NCBI RefSeq assembly: GCF_042687825.1 | Contig: NZ_JBHUQE010000001.1 | Location: 62,001 to 126,000, forward strand | Length of the DNA: 64,000 nt | Direction of reading: 5' to 3' | Source: Sedimentitalea sp042687825 | GTDB taxonomy: Bacteria > Pseudomonadota > Alphaproteobacteria > Rhodobacterales > Rhodobacteraceae | Shown: in pieces, positions 43,503 to 52,382 of the stretch | Position numbering within the stretch: the first letter of the stretch is position 1 | Layout of the letters: each line of letters begins with the position of its first letter | Notes under the pieces: model-generated | The model's input: only the letters and a program-made list of their open reading frames with translations | Told to the model about the DNA's origin: nothing | Database searches by the model: none | Translations under genes and position numbers: made by a program

Positions 43503-44666
43503 CTAATACCCCCTGCCGCGGGCCGAAACCGGCCACAGGGTCTCGACCTTGCCGCCCCGTACGCCGACATACCAGTCGTGCACGTTGCAGGTCGGGTCGC
43601 AATGTCCCGGCACCAGCCGCAGCTTGTCGTTGACGGCCAGCGCGCCGCCCGGATCGGCCACCACGCCGTGTTCATCGGAACATTTCAGATATTCCACGTC
43701 ATCGCGGCCAAACACCGTGGGCAGGCCGCTATCCACCGACTGCGCCTTGAGCCCGGCATCGACGATCGCCTTGTCGGGTTTAGCGTGGCTCATCACGCCG
43801 GTCAGGATGAACAGCGCGTTTTCCCATTCGCCCTGGTCGATCCGCTTGCCGTCCTGATCCAGAATCCGGCCGTAATCAGCATCCAGAAAGGCATAGGACC
43901 CGCATTGCAGCTCGTTATAGACGTTCGAATTGCTCTCGAAATAATAGGACCCGGTCCCGCCGCCGCCGACGATGTCGCAGTCCAGCCCGACCGCCTTCAG
44001 TCCCTGCACCGCATCCGCGACCTGATTGATCGCGACGTTCAGCTTTGCCTGGCGGTCCTCATATTTGTCCAGATGCTGCATCGCGCCCTGATAGGCCTGG
44101 ATGCCGGCAAACTTCAGCCCTGGTGCCGCGTCGATCAGTTGGGCGATATCGACAACCGCCTCGGTTGTGGTGACACCGCAGCGCCCGGCGCCGCAGTCGA
44201 TTTCAACCAGTGCTTCGATCTCGGTGCCGTGCCTGTCCGCCGCGGCGGACAGATCGGCCACGTTGGCCGGGTCGTCAACGCAGACCAGCACCCGGGCGCC
44301 CAGTTTCGGCATCCGCGCCAGCCGGTCGATCTTGGCCGGGTCGGTCACCTGATTGGACACCATCACGTCCTTGATGCCGCCACGGGCAAAGACCTCGGCC
44401 TCGGACACTTTCTGACAGCAGACACCACAGGCGCCACCCAGTTCCTCCTGCAGTTTGGCCACATCCACGGATTTGTGCATCTTGCCATGCACCCGGTGGC
44501 GCATGCCATGGGCGCGGGCATAGTCGCCCATCTTCCTGATGTTGCGCTCCAGCGCGTCCAGATCGAGGATCAGGCAGGGCGTCTGGATATCCTTTTCATC
44601 CATGCCCGGCAGCGCCGGCACGTCAAAGCCGACCTCGAGGTCGTCGAAATTTATCGGTGCATTCAT
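43503..44666 (-). CDS. bhcC: Erythro-beta-hydroxyaspartate aldolase
   Basis: A 387-residue PLP enzyme of the D-threonine aldolase/alanine racemase fold-III family. In the cycle it joins glycine and glyoxylate to (2R,3S)-beta-hydroxyaspartate. The PLP lysine is probably in HRVHGKMHKSVDVA; the C-terminal HCDPTCNVHDW has the metal-binding His and Cys of this family. I use the ATG at 44666, with GGGAG eight bases upstream, instead of the GTG at 44675. It follows bhcB by 16 bases. Confidence 0.9.
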   Translation of the reverse strand: MNAPINFDDLEVGFDVPALPGMDEKDIQTPCLILDLDALERNIRKMGDYARAHGMRHRVHGKMHKSVDVAKLQEELGGACGVCCQKVSEAEVFARGGIKDVMVSNQVTDPAKIDRLARMPKLGARVLVCVDDPANVADLSAAADRHGTEIEALVEIDCGAGRCGVTTTEAVVDIAQLIDAAPGLKFAGIQAYQGAMQHLDKYEDRQAKLNVAINQVADAVQGLKAVGLDCDIVGGGGTGSYYFESNSNVYNELQCGSYAFLDADYGRILDQDGKRIDQGEWENALFILTGVMSHAKPDKAIVDAGLKAQSVDSGLPTVFGRDDVEYLKCSDEHGVVADPGGALAVNDKLRLVPGHCDPTCNVHDWYVGVRGGKVETLWPVSARGRGY

Positions 44667-44682
44667 CTTGCTCACTCCCAGA

Positions 44683-45636
44683 TCAGCTGTTCATCCATGG
44701 CAATTTGTCCAGATCGACATTGCCACCGGTCACGATGACGCCCACGCGTTTGCCGGCAAAGACGTCGGGGTTCCTGAGGATGGTCGCCAGCGGCACGGCC
44801 GAGGACGGTTCCATCACGATCTTCATCCGGGCCCAGATCAGCCGCATGGCGTCGATGATCTCTTGCTCGGATGCGGTCAGAATGTCGGTCACGTGGTTGG
44901 ATACGAAATGCCAGGTCAGGTCCTTCAGGGGCACCTTGAGCCCGTCCGCCACGGTCACCGGCGCATCGTCGGCGATGATGTGACCGGCCTTGAAGCTGCG
45001 ATAGGCGTCATCCGCCTGTTCCGGTTCGGCGGCATAGATTTTCGTGTCCGGCGCTATGCTCGAGAGGGTCAGGCAGGTGCCCGAGATCATGCCGCCGCCG
45101 CCGATCGGCGCGATCACCGCGTCCAACCCCGGGACCTGTTCGGCCAGTTCGCGCGCACAGGTACCCTGTCCGGCGATGACGCGCGGATCGTTATAGGGAT
45201 GCACGAAATCCGCCCCCGTGCGTGCCTGTACCTCGGCAAACACCGCCTCGCGGCTGCTGGTCGAGGGCTCGCATTCGGTGATCTTGCCGCCATAACCGAT
45301 GACCGCGTCCTTTTTCGCCTGCGGCGCCGTGCGCGGCATCACCACGTGACACGGAATACCCCGCCGACCGGCGGCATAGGACAGCGACAGCGCGTGATTG
45401 CCGCTGGAATGGGTGGCGACACCGCGTTCGGCCTGTTCCTCGCTCAGCCCGAACACCGCGTTGGATGCCCCGCGCACCTTGAAGGCGGCGGCCTTCTGAA
45501 AGTTCTCGCATTTGAAGAACAATTCTGCCCCGGTCAGGTCGTTCAGAAAACGCGATGTCAGAACCGGCGTGCGGTGCACATGCGACTTGATCCGCTCATG
45601 CGCGGCCAGCATGTCGTCAAAGGTCGGAATGTACAT
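44683..45636 (-). CDS. bhcB: Erythro-beta-hydroxyaspartate dehydratase
   Basis: A 317-residue PLP fold-II enzyme related to threonine dehydratase and serine racemase. In the cycle it removes water from beta-hydroxyaspartate to give iminosuccinate. The PLP lysine is in KAAAFKVRGASN, the phosphate loop is GGGGMIS, and SSGNHA is the substrate loop. I prefer the start at 45636 (MYIPTFDDM), which has AAGGA upstream; codons at 45654 or 45657 overlapping the bhcA stop are alternatives. Confidence 0.9.
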   Translation of the reverse strand: MYIPTFDDMLAAHERIKSHVHRTPVLTSRFLNDLTGAELFFKCENFQKAAAFKVRGASNAVFGLSEEQAERGVATHSSGNHALSLSYAAGRRGIPCHVVMPRTAPQAKKDAVIGYGGKITECEPSTSSREAVFAEVQARTGADFVHPYNDPRVIAGQGTCARELAEQVPGLDAVIAPIGGGGMISGTCLTLSSIAPDTKIYAAEPEQADDAYRSFKAGHIIADDAPVTVADGLKVPLKDLTWHFVSNHVTDILTASEQEIIDAMRLIWARMKIVMEPSSAVPLATILRNPDVFAGKRVGVIVTGGNVDLDKLPWMNS

Positions 45637-45653
45637 GTCGCTGCCATCCTTCA

Positions 45654-46844
45654 TCACGCTGCGGCCTGCCGGGCATTGCCCGCGCCGTGGCGATAATATT
45701 CCTGCGCCGCCGCGACGCCCGAACCCAGCTTGATGTCCAGCCCCAGATCGACCATCACCATCTCTGCGACCCCCAGGCCGGACAGCATCATCGCGTCCGT
45801 CAGGCTGCCCAGATGACCGATGCGGAACACCTTGCCGGCGACCTCGCCCAGACCGACGCCAAAGGCCATGCCATATTCATTGGCCGCACGGGTAACGATA
45901 TCGGTGGCGTTGAACCCTTCGGGCGTGCGGATCGCCGAGACCGAGTCCGAATAGAGATCGGGCGACACGGCGCACAGGTCCAGCCCCCAGGCGTCGACAG
46001 CCAGCCGCACGCCCTGGGCGATGCGGTGATGACGGGCAAAGACATTGTCCAGCCCCTCGCCCAGCAGCATGTCCAGCGACAGTTTCAACCCGTTCATCAG
46101 CCCGACCGGCGGGGTATAGGGAAAGGCGTTGTTGTCATAGCCCTTGCCCATGTCACGCACATCGAAAAAGGTGCGCGGCAGGGTGGCGGTCTCGACGGCG
46201 GCCATCGCCTTTTGGCTGAACCCGACAATCGCCAGCCCTGCGGGCAGCATGAACCCTTTCTGGCTGCCGGTAACGGCAATATCCACGCCCCATTCGTCGA
46301 AACGGAAATCCATCGACCCGATCGAGCTGACACCATCGACGAACAGCATGGCCGGGTGCCCGGCCGCGTCCAGCGCGCGGCGCACCGCCGCAATGTCCGA
46401 GCGGACCCCGGTCGCGGTCTCGTTATGGGTGGCCAACACGGCCTTGATCCGGTGCCCGGTATCGGCGCGCAGGATCTCTTCGTAGCGATCTGCCGGCAGG
46501 CCATGCCCCCAGGCGGTCTCGACAATGGTGACATCCAGCCCGTGGCGCTGGCACATATCGATCCATCGGTGGCTGAACATGCCGTTGCGCGCGGCCAGAA
46601 TGCCGTCGCCCGCCGACAGGGTGTTGCTGAGCGCGGTTTCCCAGCCGCCGGTGCCGGTGGACGGAAAGATGAAAATCTTGGCCGTTTCCGATTTCAGGAC
46701 CCTGCGCACGCCGTCCAGACAGGGGTGCAGAATCTTGCCGAAAACCGGCGCGCGGTGATCGATCGTCGGCATGTAGCAGGCCTGGCGCACGGCCTCGGGC
46801 ATGTTCGTCGGACCGGGTATGAATACGGGGTTCTGAAAGCTCAT
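45654..46844 (-). CDS. bhcA: Aspartate-glyoxylate aminotransferase
   Basis: A 396-residue class V PLP aminotransferase related to serine-glyoxylate and alanine-glyoxylate aminotransferases. In the cycle it transfers the amino group of aspartate to glyoxylate, giving glycine and oxaloacetate. The PLP lysine is in TGSQKGFMLPAGL; the N-terminus FIPGPTNMPEAVRQA is typical. A strong ribosome site (GGAGGGC) precedes the ATG. It heads bhcABCD, divergent from bhcR. Outside this cluster it would have been called a serine-glyoxylate transaminase; context decides. Confidence 0.9.
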   Translation of the reverse strand: MSFQNPVFIPGPTNMPEAVRQACYMPTIDHRAPVFGKILHPCLDGVRRVLKSETAKIFIFPSTGTGGWETALSNTLSAGDGILAARNGMFSHRWIDMCQRHGLDVTIVETAWGHGLPADRYEEILRADTGHRIKAVLATHNETATGVRSDIAAVRRALDAAGHPAMLFVDGVSSIGSMDFRFDEWGVDIAVTGSQKGFMLPAGLAIVGFSQKAMAAVETATLPRTFFDVRDMGKGYDNNAFPYTPPVGLMNGLKLSLDMLLGEGLDNVFARHHRIAQGVRLAVDAWGLDLCAVSPDLYSDSVSAIRTPEGFNATDIVTRAANEYGMAFGVGLGEVAGKVFRIGHLGSLTDAMMLSGLGVAEMVMVDLGLDIKLGSGVAAAQEYYRHGAGNARQAAA

Positions 46845-47038
46845 GCGATTGCCCTCCTATGGCGGTTGCAGCGACAATAACCCAGCCGCCCCGAGTCTCA
46901 AATTTTTTTGAAAAAATTTTTCATTTAGTGGAGGTTTGAGAAATATCTAGCATTTTCAAGCTATTGATTTTTTCATTGAACAATTGCTATTTTCAATACT
47001 ATTAAGAAAGTGACTATGGACAGTGCTGTCGAGGACCG
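46845..47038. promoter_or_regulatory. A/T-rich divergent control region of bhcA and bhcR
   Basis: Of these 194 bases the central 100 are strikingly A/T-rich compared with the surroundings. Two near-identical direct repeats, ATTTTCAAGCTATT at 46952 and ATTTTCAATACTATT at 46989, are 37 bases apart, and several short TTCAA/TTGAA inversions can be drawn around them. An IclR-type regulator is encoded immediately to the right, and the known BhcR binds the bhcA promoter. Exact promoter elements could not be fixed by eye. Confidence 0.6.
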
Positions 47039-47857
47039 ATGAAGCCCACGCCCAGACGAAAAGGACGCCCCAAGGCCTTTGACGGCAAACCGGCGCAGAC
47101 CACGATTCAATCGCTGGATCGCGCGCTGGATGTGCTGGACACGCTGGCGCAGTCCAACGGTCTGACCCTGACCGAGATTTCCGACCAGCTGGACCAGTCG
47201 CCGGCAACGATGTACCGGGTGCTGTCCACATTAGAGGCGCGCGCCTTTGTCGAGGTCGATCCGGCGACGCAGGCCTGGCATATCGGCGCCACGGCCTTTC
47301 GGCTGGGCTCGGCCTTTCTGCGCCGCAGCAGCGTTGTCGAACGCAGCCGTCCGGTGATGCGTGCGCTGATGGAGGCGACGAACGAGACCTCGAATCTGGG
47401 GATCGAGAAACATGGCGAGGTGATGTTCATCGGGCAGGTCGAGACGCCCGAAACGATCCGCGCCTTTTTTCCGCCGGGGACGCTGTCCCCGATGCATGCA
47501 TCGGGCATCGGCAAGGCGCTGCTCAGCCGTCGCGACGCCGACAGCCTGGTGCGGTTCCTGCGCCGCCACCGGCTGGACGGTTTCACCGACAAGACCCTTG
47601 TCTCTGCCGAAGCTCTGCACGCCGAGCTGGCGCGGACCCGCGCCCGTGGCTATGCGCTGGACGACGAAGAGCGCACCATCGGCATGCGCTGCGTCGCTGC
47701 ACCGATCCTGAACCTCTATGGCGAAGCGGTGGCCGGCATCTCGGTTTCCGGCCCGACGCACCGGATGCCGCTGGATCTGATCGAGCGGATCGGTACGTTG
47801 GTCAAGGGTGCCGCCGCCGACCTGTCCCGCGCTCTGGGCGCACCGGAAGACGCCTGA
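47039..47857 (+). CDS. bhcR: IclR-family regulator of the beta-hydroxyaspartate cycle
   Basis: A 272-residue IclR-type regulator. A basic N-terminal tail (PRRKGRPKAF) precedes the winged helix-turn-helix (about 25-85, with LTEISDQLDQSPATMYRVLSTLE), and the effector domain runs from about 100 to 265, including GIEKHGEVMFIGQVE and SGIGKALLS. In Paracoccus, BhcR binds the bhcA promoter and responds to glyoxylate. It is divergent from bhcABCD and convergent with pta. GAGGA lies just before the ATG. Confidence 0.9.
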   Translation: MKPTPRRKGRPKAFDGKPAQTTIQSLDRALDVLDTLAQSNGLTLTEISDQLDQSPATMYRVLSTLEARAFVEVDPATQAWHIGATAFRLGSAFLRRSSVVERSRPVMRALMEATNETSNLGIEKHGEVMFIGQVETPETIRAFFPPGTLSPMHASGIGKALLSRRDADSLVRFLRRHRLDGFTDKTLVSAEALHAELARTRARGYALDDEERTIGMRCVAAPILNLYGEAVAGISVSGPTHRMPLDLIERIGTLVKGAAADLSRALGAPEDA

Positions 47858-47870
47858 TCGCGCGGTTGCG

Positions 47871-47902
47871 GGCCACCGTCGGGGCATTGCCCCGGTTTGG
47901 CC
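47871..47902. terminator. Possible bidirectional terminator between bhcR and pta
   Basis: A nested hairpin between convergent stops: outer arms GGCCA/TGGCC and inner arms CGGGGC/GCCCCG around the loop ATT. TTTTC occurs about 10 bases after the + strand side, not directly adjacent. Placement between converging genes supports the call; the weak T-run limits it. Confidence 0.45.
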
Positions 47903-47917
47903 GCCCCGCCCTTTTCT

Positions 47918-48913
47918 TCAGTCGCATTGCGCCGTGGTGACGGCGATCATGTGCAGGATGTCCTCGGAACTGCAGCCCCGCGACAGGTCGTTGGCCGGTT
48001 TCGCCAGACCCTGCAGGATCGGTCCGATGGCGACGGCGCCGCCGACCCGCTGCGCCACCTTGTAGGCAATGTTGCCGCTTTCCAGGTTCGGGAACACGAA
48101 CACGTTTGCCGCCCCGCCCAGTGCCGAATCCGCTGCCTTGGATTTGGCCACGTCCGGCACAAAGGCCGCGTCGAACTGAATCTCGCCATCGACGATCAGA
48201 TCGGGCTGCATTTCGCGCACCATCTGCGTCGCCTGCACCACCTTGGACACCTTTTCGTGGCTGGCGCTGCCGCGGGTCGAAAAGGACAGCATGGCGACGC
48301 GCGGCGTTTCGGCGACCAGCTGTTTCAGCGAAGCCGCCGACGCGCAGGCAATCTCGGCCATCTCGGCGGCGCTGGGTTCGATCACCAGACCGGCGTCGGC
48401 AAAGATATGCGCGCCCTTGGTCTCGTGATGCTCCTTGCAGAACAGCATCAGGAAAAAGCTGGACACCAGCTTGGCGTCCGGCGCGGTGCCGATCATCTGG
48501 ATCGCGGTGCGCACGATTTCGGCGGTGGTGGTTACGGCGCCGCCCACGGTGCCATCGGCGAGCCCCATGCGCACCAAGAGCGCGGCAAAGACATTGGGAT
48601 TGCGAATCTCGCGCGCCGCGTCTTCGGGTGTGGCGCCCTTGTGCTGACGCAATTCGAGATATTGCCGGGCCATCGCGTCCGCATGCGGCGTGTCGTTCGG
48701 ATCGTGGATCTCGATACCGTCCAGATCGCTGCCGCCGGCCGCCGCCAGCTTGTCGCTGATCTCGGCCTTGTCGCCGACCAGCACGATGCGTCCGACCTTT
48801 TGTTTTCGGGCCAGGATTGCGGCCTCGATCACGCGCGGATCGGTGCCTTCGCTCAGAACGATTTTCCGGTCCGACCGGGCGGCGTTGGCAAGCAGGATCT
48901 GTAGAGGTTTCAT
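47918..48913 (-). CDS. pta: Phosphate acetyltransferase
   Basis: A 331-residue short-form Pta that converts acetyl phosphate and CoA to acetyl-CoA. In taurine breakdown it takes the acetyl phosphate released by Xsc. Landmarks are RKIVLSEGTDPRVIEAA at the start and the conserved VFVFPNLESGNIAYKVAQR near the end. The start at 48913 is preceded by GGAG; the frame runs further up to 48997 without support. Short Pta proteins lack the N-terminal regulatory domain of E. coli Pta. It is last in the taurine operon. Confidence 0.92.
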   Translation of the reverse strand: MKPLQILLANAARSDRKIVLSEGTDPRVIEAAILARKQKVGRIVLVGDKAEISDKLAAAGGSDLDGIEIHDPNDTPHADAMARQYLELRQHKGATPEDAAREIRNPNVFAALLVRMGLADGTVGGAVTTTAEIVRTAIQMIGTAPDAKLVSSFFLMLFCKEHHETKGAHIFADAGLVIEPSAAEMAEIACASAASLKQLVAETPRVAMLSFSTRGSASHEKVSKVVQATQMVREMQPDLIVDGEIQFDAAFVPDVAKSKAADSALGGAANVFVFPNLESGNIAYKVAQRVGGAVAIGPILQGLAKPANDLSRGCSSEDILHMIAVTTAQCD

Positions 48914-48939
48914 GTCAGGGCTCCGTGGGTTCAGAGGAA

Positions 48940-49302
48940 TCAGGCCGAATAGTCGCGGATCACGAAATGCTTGGTGGTGGTTTCCAGAACCTCCCAATAG
49001 CCCTCAAAGCCATTGGGAATCAGGAACGAGTCGCCGGCGCGGAACTCCTGCGCGGTGCCATCCGCCGCAATCAGCCTGACGTGACCCGTAAGGATCACGC
49101 AGAATTCGTCACGATCGGCAAAGGCGTGCCATTTGCCCGGTGTGCTGATCCAGGTCCCGGCCAGCAGCGTGCCGTCCGGGCTGGTATATTGCATCTGGGT
49201 CTCGTGATGCGGGTCGCCGGCAACCACCCGGTCGGGCAGGTCGGACAGGCGCCGCTTGGTCGTCGTCGTCGGGATCTGGAAATCGATGACGGGTCGGGTC
49301 AT
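48940..49302 (-). CDS. Cupin-domain protein in the taurine operon
   Basis: A 120-residue single-domain cupin of the DUF861 type: HHETQMQYTSPDGTLLAGTWISTPGKWHAF then EFCVILTGHVRLI and AGDSFLIPNGFEGYWEV. It has few of the histidines that bind metal in dioxygenase cupins, so a binding role is as likely as an enzymatic one. It is located between tauZ and pta, in the same direction and closely spaced. It may bind a sulfonate intermediate; the function is unknown. Confidence 0.7.
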   Translation of the reverse strand: MTRPVIDFQIPTTTTKRRLSDLPDRVVAGDPHHETQMQYTSPDGTLLAGTWISTPGKWHAFADRDEFCVILTGHVRLIAADGTAQEFRAGDSFLIPNGFEGYWEVLETTTKHFVIRDYSA

Positions 49303-49327
49303 GTCATTGTACCTCGGTCATATAGGG

Positions 49328-50374
49328 TCAGCTGGCGAAATGGGCGATGCCGTACAGGATGAAACCGGCGATAAAGACGGTTTCCGCCACGATCAGGATG
49401 ATCGCCTGACCGCCGACATCCAGAATGGTCCTGAGCGAAGTCTTCATGCCCACCGCCGCGATCGAGATCAGCAGCGCCCAGCGCGACAGGTCGCCAAGCA
49501 GGCTCTGGATGACGCTGGGGATCAGACCGAACGAGTTGATCGCCGCCAACAGCAGAAACATCAGGACAAAGAACGGGACCAGCGGCGGACTCTTGCCTTC
49601 GCTGTCGGCAAGCCGCGCGTCGTCGGAATAAGCACGGATCAACAGCGAGAACACCAGGACCACGGGCGCCAGCATGGTCACCCGGATCAGTTTCACCAGG
49701 GTTGCAGTCTCACCGGTCTCTTCGCTGACGGAAAAGCCCGCACCGACCACCTGCGCCACGTCATGAATGGTGCCGCCCAGAAACACACCGGTTGCCAGGT
49801 GATCCAGATCCAGCGCCTGGGTGATGATCGGATAGAGGATCATCGCCAGAGTGCTCAGCACGGTCACCGACAGCACGGTGAAAATCAGGTTGCGCTCGGA
49901 ATGCTCGTTCTTGGGCAGCACCGCGGCGATGGCCATGGCGGCAGAGGCGCCGCAGATCGCGACCGAGCCACCGGTCAGCAGCGCAAAGCGCCAGCCGCGG
50001 CCCAGCAGCTTGGCCCCCAACAGACCGAACAGGATGGTCAGGATGACCCCCGCGATGGTCAGGCCGATCAGCTTGGGCCCGAGACCGATCAGCAACTCGA
50101 CACTGATCCGCGCGCCCAGCAGGGCGACACCGATGCGCAGAACCGTGCGCGAGGTAAAGGCGATGCCGGAAACGCACCGGCCCTCTTCTGCGAGAAAGTG
50201 AAAGGCGATGCCCAGCAGCAGCGCCATCAGCATCGCGGGCGCACCGTAGTGGTCGGACAGAAATTGAGCAGCCACGGCGACGATGACCGAGACCAGAAAG
50301 CCATAGCCGTTGTTGAACAGGAACTTTTGTGTCCTGGCAACAAAGCCTTCATTGGCAGCGATTGCAGTCGACAT
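49328..50374 (-). CDS. tauZ: Putative sulfite/sulfate exporter (YeiH/PSE family)
   Basis: A 348-residue inner-membrane protein of the YeiH family (COG2855) with about 10 membrane segments, for example ILTILFGLLGAKLLGRGWRFALLTGGSVAICGASAAMAIAA. Members next to xsc have been proposed to export the sulfite or sulfate formed in sulfonate breakdown. It follows xsc after 133 bases with a hairpin in between. The transported ion is not proven by sequence. Confidence 0.75.
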   Translation of the reverse strand: MSTAIAANEGFVARTQKFLFNNGYGFLVSVIVAVAAQFLSDHYGAPAMLMALLLGIAFHFLAEEGRCVSGIAFTSRTVLRIGVALLGARISVELLIGLGPKLIGLTIAGVILTILFGLLGAKLLGRGWRFALLTGGSVAICGASAAMAIAAVLPKNEHSERNLIFTVLSVTVLSTLAMILYPIITQALDLDHLATGVFLGGTIHDVAQVVGAGFSVSEETGETATLVKLIRVTMLAPVVLVFSLLIRAYSDDARLADSEGKSPPLVPFFVLMFLLLAAINSFGLIPSVIQSLLGDLSRWALLISIAAVGMKTSLRTILDVGGQAIILIVAETVFIAGFILYGIAHFAS

Positions 50375-50469
50375 GATGAAAACCTCGTGTCACGGGTCGC
50401 GCGGAACGGCCCAGGGGATCGGCACCGCTCTCGCCAAAGTGACGGGCGGGCCGGAAATCGGCTAAATTT

Positions 50470-50496
50470 CCGGGGCGGCGGTGTTTGCCGCCCCGG
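50470..50496 (-). terminator. Strong hairpin between xsc and tauZ
   Basis: Ten paired bases CCGGGGCGGC / GCCGCCCCGG with a 7-base loop, 12 bases after the xsc stop. On the minus strand it is followed by AAATTT, a poor T-run. It may stop part of the transcripts, giving more Xsc than TauZ, cupin and Pta, or protect the xsc mRNA 3' end. Confidence 0.5.
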
Positions 50497-50507
50497 GGTG
50501 GAGTGGG

Positions 50508-52289
50508 TCAGTCGACCTGCTGCGGGCGCATGTCGGCCTTGCTGATGCCGGCAACCTTGACCGGTTTCTTCATCGCGTCGCGGCGGAAGGGTTCGCCCAG
50601 TTCCTGGTTCAGAACGACTTCGATGAAGGTGGTCACGCCGTCCTTCATCTGTTCCTTGACGGCGGTGTTCAGCACGTCGGTCAGCTGTTCCATCGACGTG
50701 GCCTGAACCCCCTTGAGGCCGCAGCCCTCGGCGATCTTGGCATAGTTCACGTCCAGGTTCAGTTCGGTGCCGACAAAGTTGTCATCATACCACAGGGTCG
50801 TGTTGCGCTTTTCGGCACCCCACTGGTAGTTGCGGAAGATGATCATGGTGATCGCCGGCCAGTCACCGCGGCCACAGGCGGTCATCTCGTTCATCGAGAT
50901 GCCGAATGCACCGTCACCGGCAAAGCCGACCACTGGCACATCCGGGCAACCGATCTTGGCGCCGAGGATCGCGGGCAGGCCATAGCCACAGGGGCCAAAG
51001 AGGCCCGGTGCCAGGTATTTGCGGCCCTTTTCGAACGACGGATAGGCGTTGCCGATGGCACAGTTGTTGCCGATGTCGGACGAGATGATGGCATCCTTGG
51101 GCAGTGCCGACATGATGGCACGCCAGGCCTGACGCGGGCTCATGCGGTCGGGCTGGCGGGCGCGGGCGCGCTCGTTCCAGGTGACGCCTTCGTCGTTGTC
51201 GTCCTCGTGATCCATCGAGCTGAGCTCCTGGGCCCACCGCGACTTGCGCTCGGCGATCTCTTCCTTGCGCGCCTTGCGGCCCTTGTCGCCGGCACCGTCC
51301 GACAGGTTGGCCAGCAGCGCTTCGGCCACCTTTTTGGCATCGCCCTGGATGGCGACATCGACCTTCTTGGTCAGACCGATGCGGTCCGAGTTGATGTCCA
51401 CCTGGATGATCTTGGCGTTCTTGGGCCAGTAATCGATGCCATAGCCGGGCAGGGTCGAGAACGGGTTCAGACGGTTGCCCAGCGCCAGTACGACGTCGGC
51501 TTTCTGGATCAGTTCCATCGCCGCCTTGCTGCCGTTATAGCCCAGCGGTCCGACACCCAGCGGGTGGTTGCCCGGGAAGGCGTCGTTGTGCTGATAGCCA
51601 CAGGCCACCGGGGCGTCCAGCGCTTCGGCCAGCTGGCGGCTGGCATCGATGGCACCGGCCAGGATGGCGCCGGCACCGTTCAGGATAACCGGGAACTCGG
51701 CTTCGCTGAGCAGCTTTGCCGCAGCCTGGATCGCCTGCTCGCCACCGGCGGGGCGCTCCAGACGGATGATCTGGGGCAGCTCGATGTCGATGACCTGGGT
51801 CCAGTAGTCGCGCGGGATGTTGATCTGCGCCGGGGCGGACCCACGATGCGCTTTCTCGATCACCCGGTTCAGAACCTCGGCCATGCGGCTGGGGTCGCGG
51901 ACCTCTTCCTGATAGCAGACCATGTCGGCAAAGGCGCGCATCTGCTCGATTTCCTGGAAACCGCCCTGACCGATGGATTTGTTGGCCGCCTGCGGCGTCA
52001 CCAGCAGCAACGGGGTGTGGTTCCAGTAGGCGGTCTTGATCGACGTCACAAAGTTGGTGATGCCGGGACCGTTCTGGGCGATCGCCATGCTCATCTTGCC
52101 GGTGGCACGGGTGTAGCCGTCAGCGATCATGCCGCCGGTGGTCTCATGGGCACAGTCCCAGAACTTGATCCCGGCGGACGGGAACAGGTCCGAAATCGGC
52201 ATCATCGCCGAGCCGATGATGCCAAAAGCATGCTCGATCCCGTGCATTTGCAGAACCTTGATAAAGGCTTCTTCGGTGGTCATCTTCAT
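50508..52289 (-). CDS. xsc: Sulfoacetaldehyde acetyltransferase
   Basis: A 593-residue thiamine-diphosphate enzyme that splits sulfoacetaldehyde, with phosphate, to sulfite and acetyl phosphate; it is the central step of taurine dissimilation. The catalytic glutamate is likely in WDCAHETTGGMIADGY, and the ThDP/magnesium motif GDGAFGISMNEM lies in the C-terminal domain. Length matches Xsc (about 590). The context tauXY-xsc-tauZ-pta makes the assignment firm over acetolactate synthase, which it resembles in fold. Confidence 0.95.
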   Translation of the reverse strand: MKMTTEEAFIKVLQMHGIEHAFGIIGSAMMPISDLFPSAGIKFWDCAHETTGGMIADGYTRATGKMSMAIAQNGPGITNFVTSIKTAYWNHTPLLLVTPQAANKSIGQGGFQEIEQMRAFADMVCYQEEVRDPSRMAEVLNRVIEKAHRGSAPAQINIPRDYWTQVIDIELPQIIRLERPAGGEQAIQAAAKLLSEAEFPVILNGAGAILAGAIDASRQLAEALDAPVACGYQHNDAFPGNHPLGVGPLGYNGSKAAMELIQKADVVLALGNRLNPFSTLPGYGIDYWPKNAKIIQVDINSDRIGLTKKVDVAIQGDAKKVAEALLANLSDGAGDKGRKARKEEIAERKSRWAQELSSMDHEDDNDEGVTWNERARARQPDRMSPRQAWRAIMSALPKDAIISSDIGNNCAIGNAYPSFEKGRKYLAPGLFGPCGYGLPAILGAKIGCPDVPVVGFAGDGAFGISMNEMTACGRGDWPAITMIIFRNYQWGAEKRNTTLWYDDNFVGTELNLDVNYAKIAEGCGLKGVQATSMEQLTDVLNTAVKEQMKDGVTTFIEVVLNQELGEPFRRDAMKKPVKVAGISKADMRPQQVD

Positions 52290-52382
52290 GGGTTTTCTCC
52301 TTGAACAATAGAAAAGTCTTACCGGTCCGCCGGGGCAGTTAATGAGACCCGACGGCCTGTTTTGTTTCCGTCCCGAGCGGGA

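Noticed and set aside
43317..44738. A 473-residue open frame on the + strand with a proline-rich N-terminus
   Set aside because: The proline run is only the translated poly-C tract, and the rest is antisense of bhcC, which has clear family motifs.
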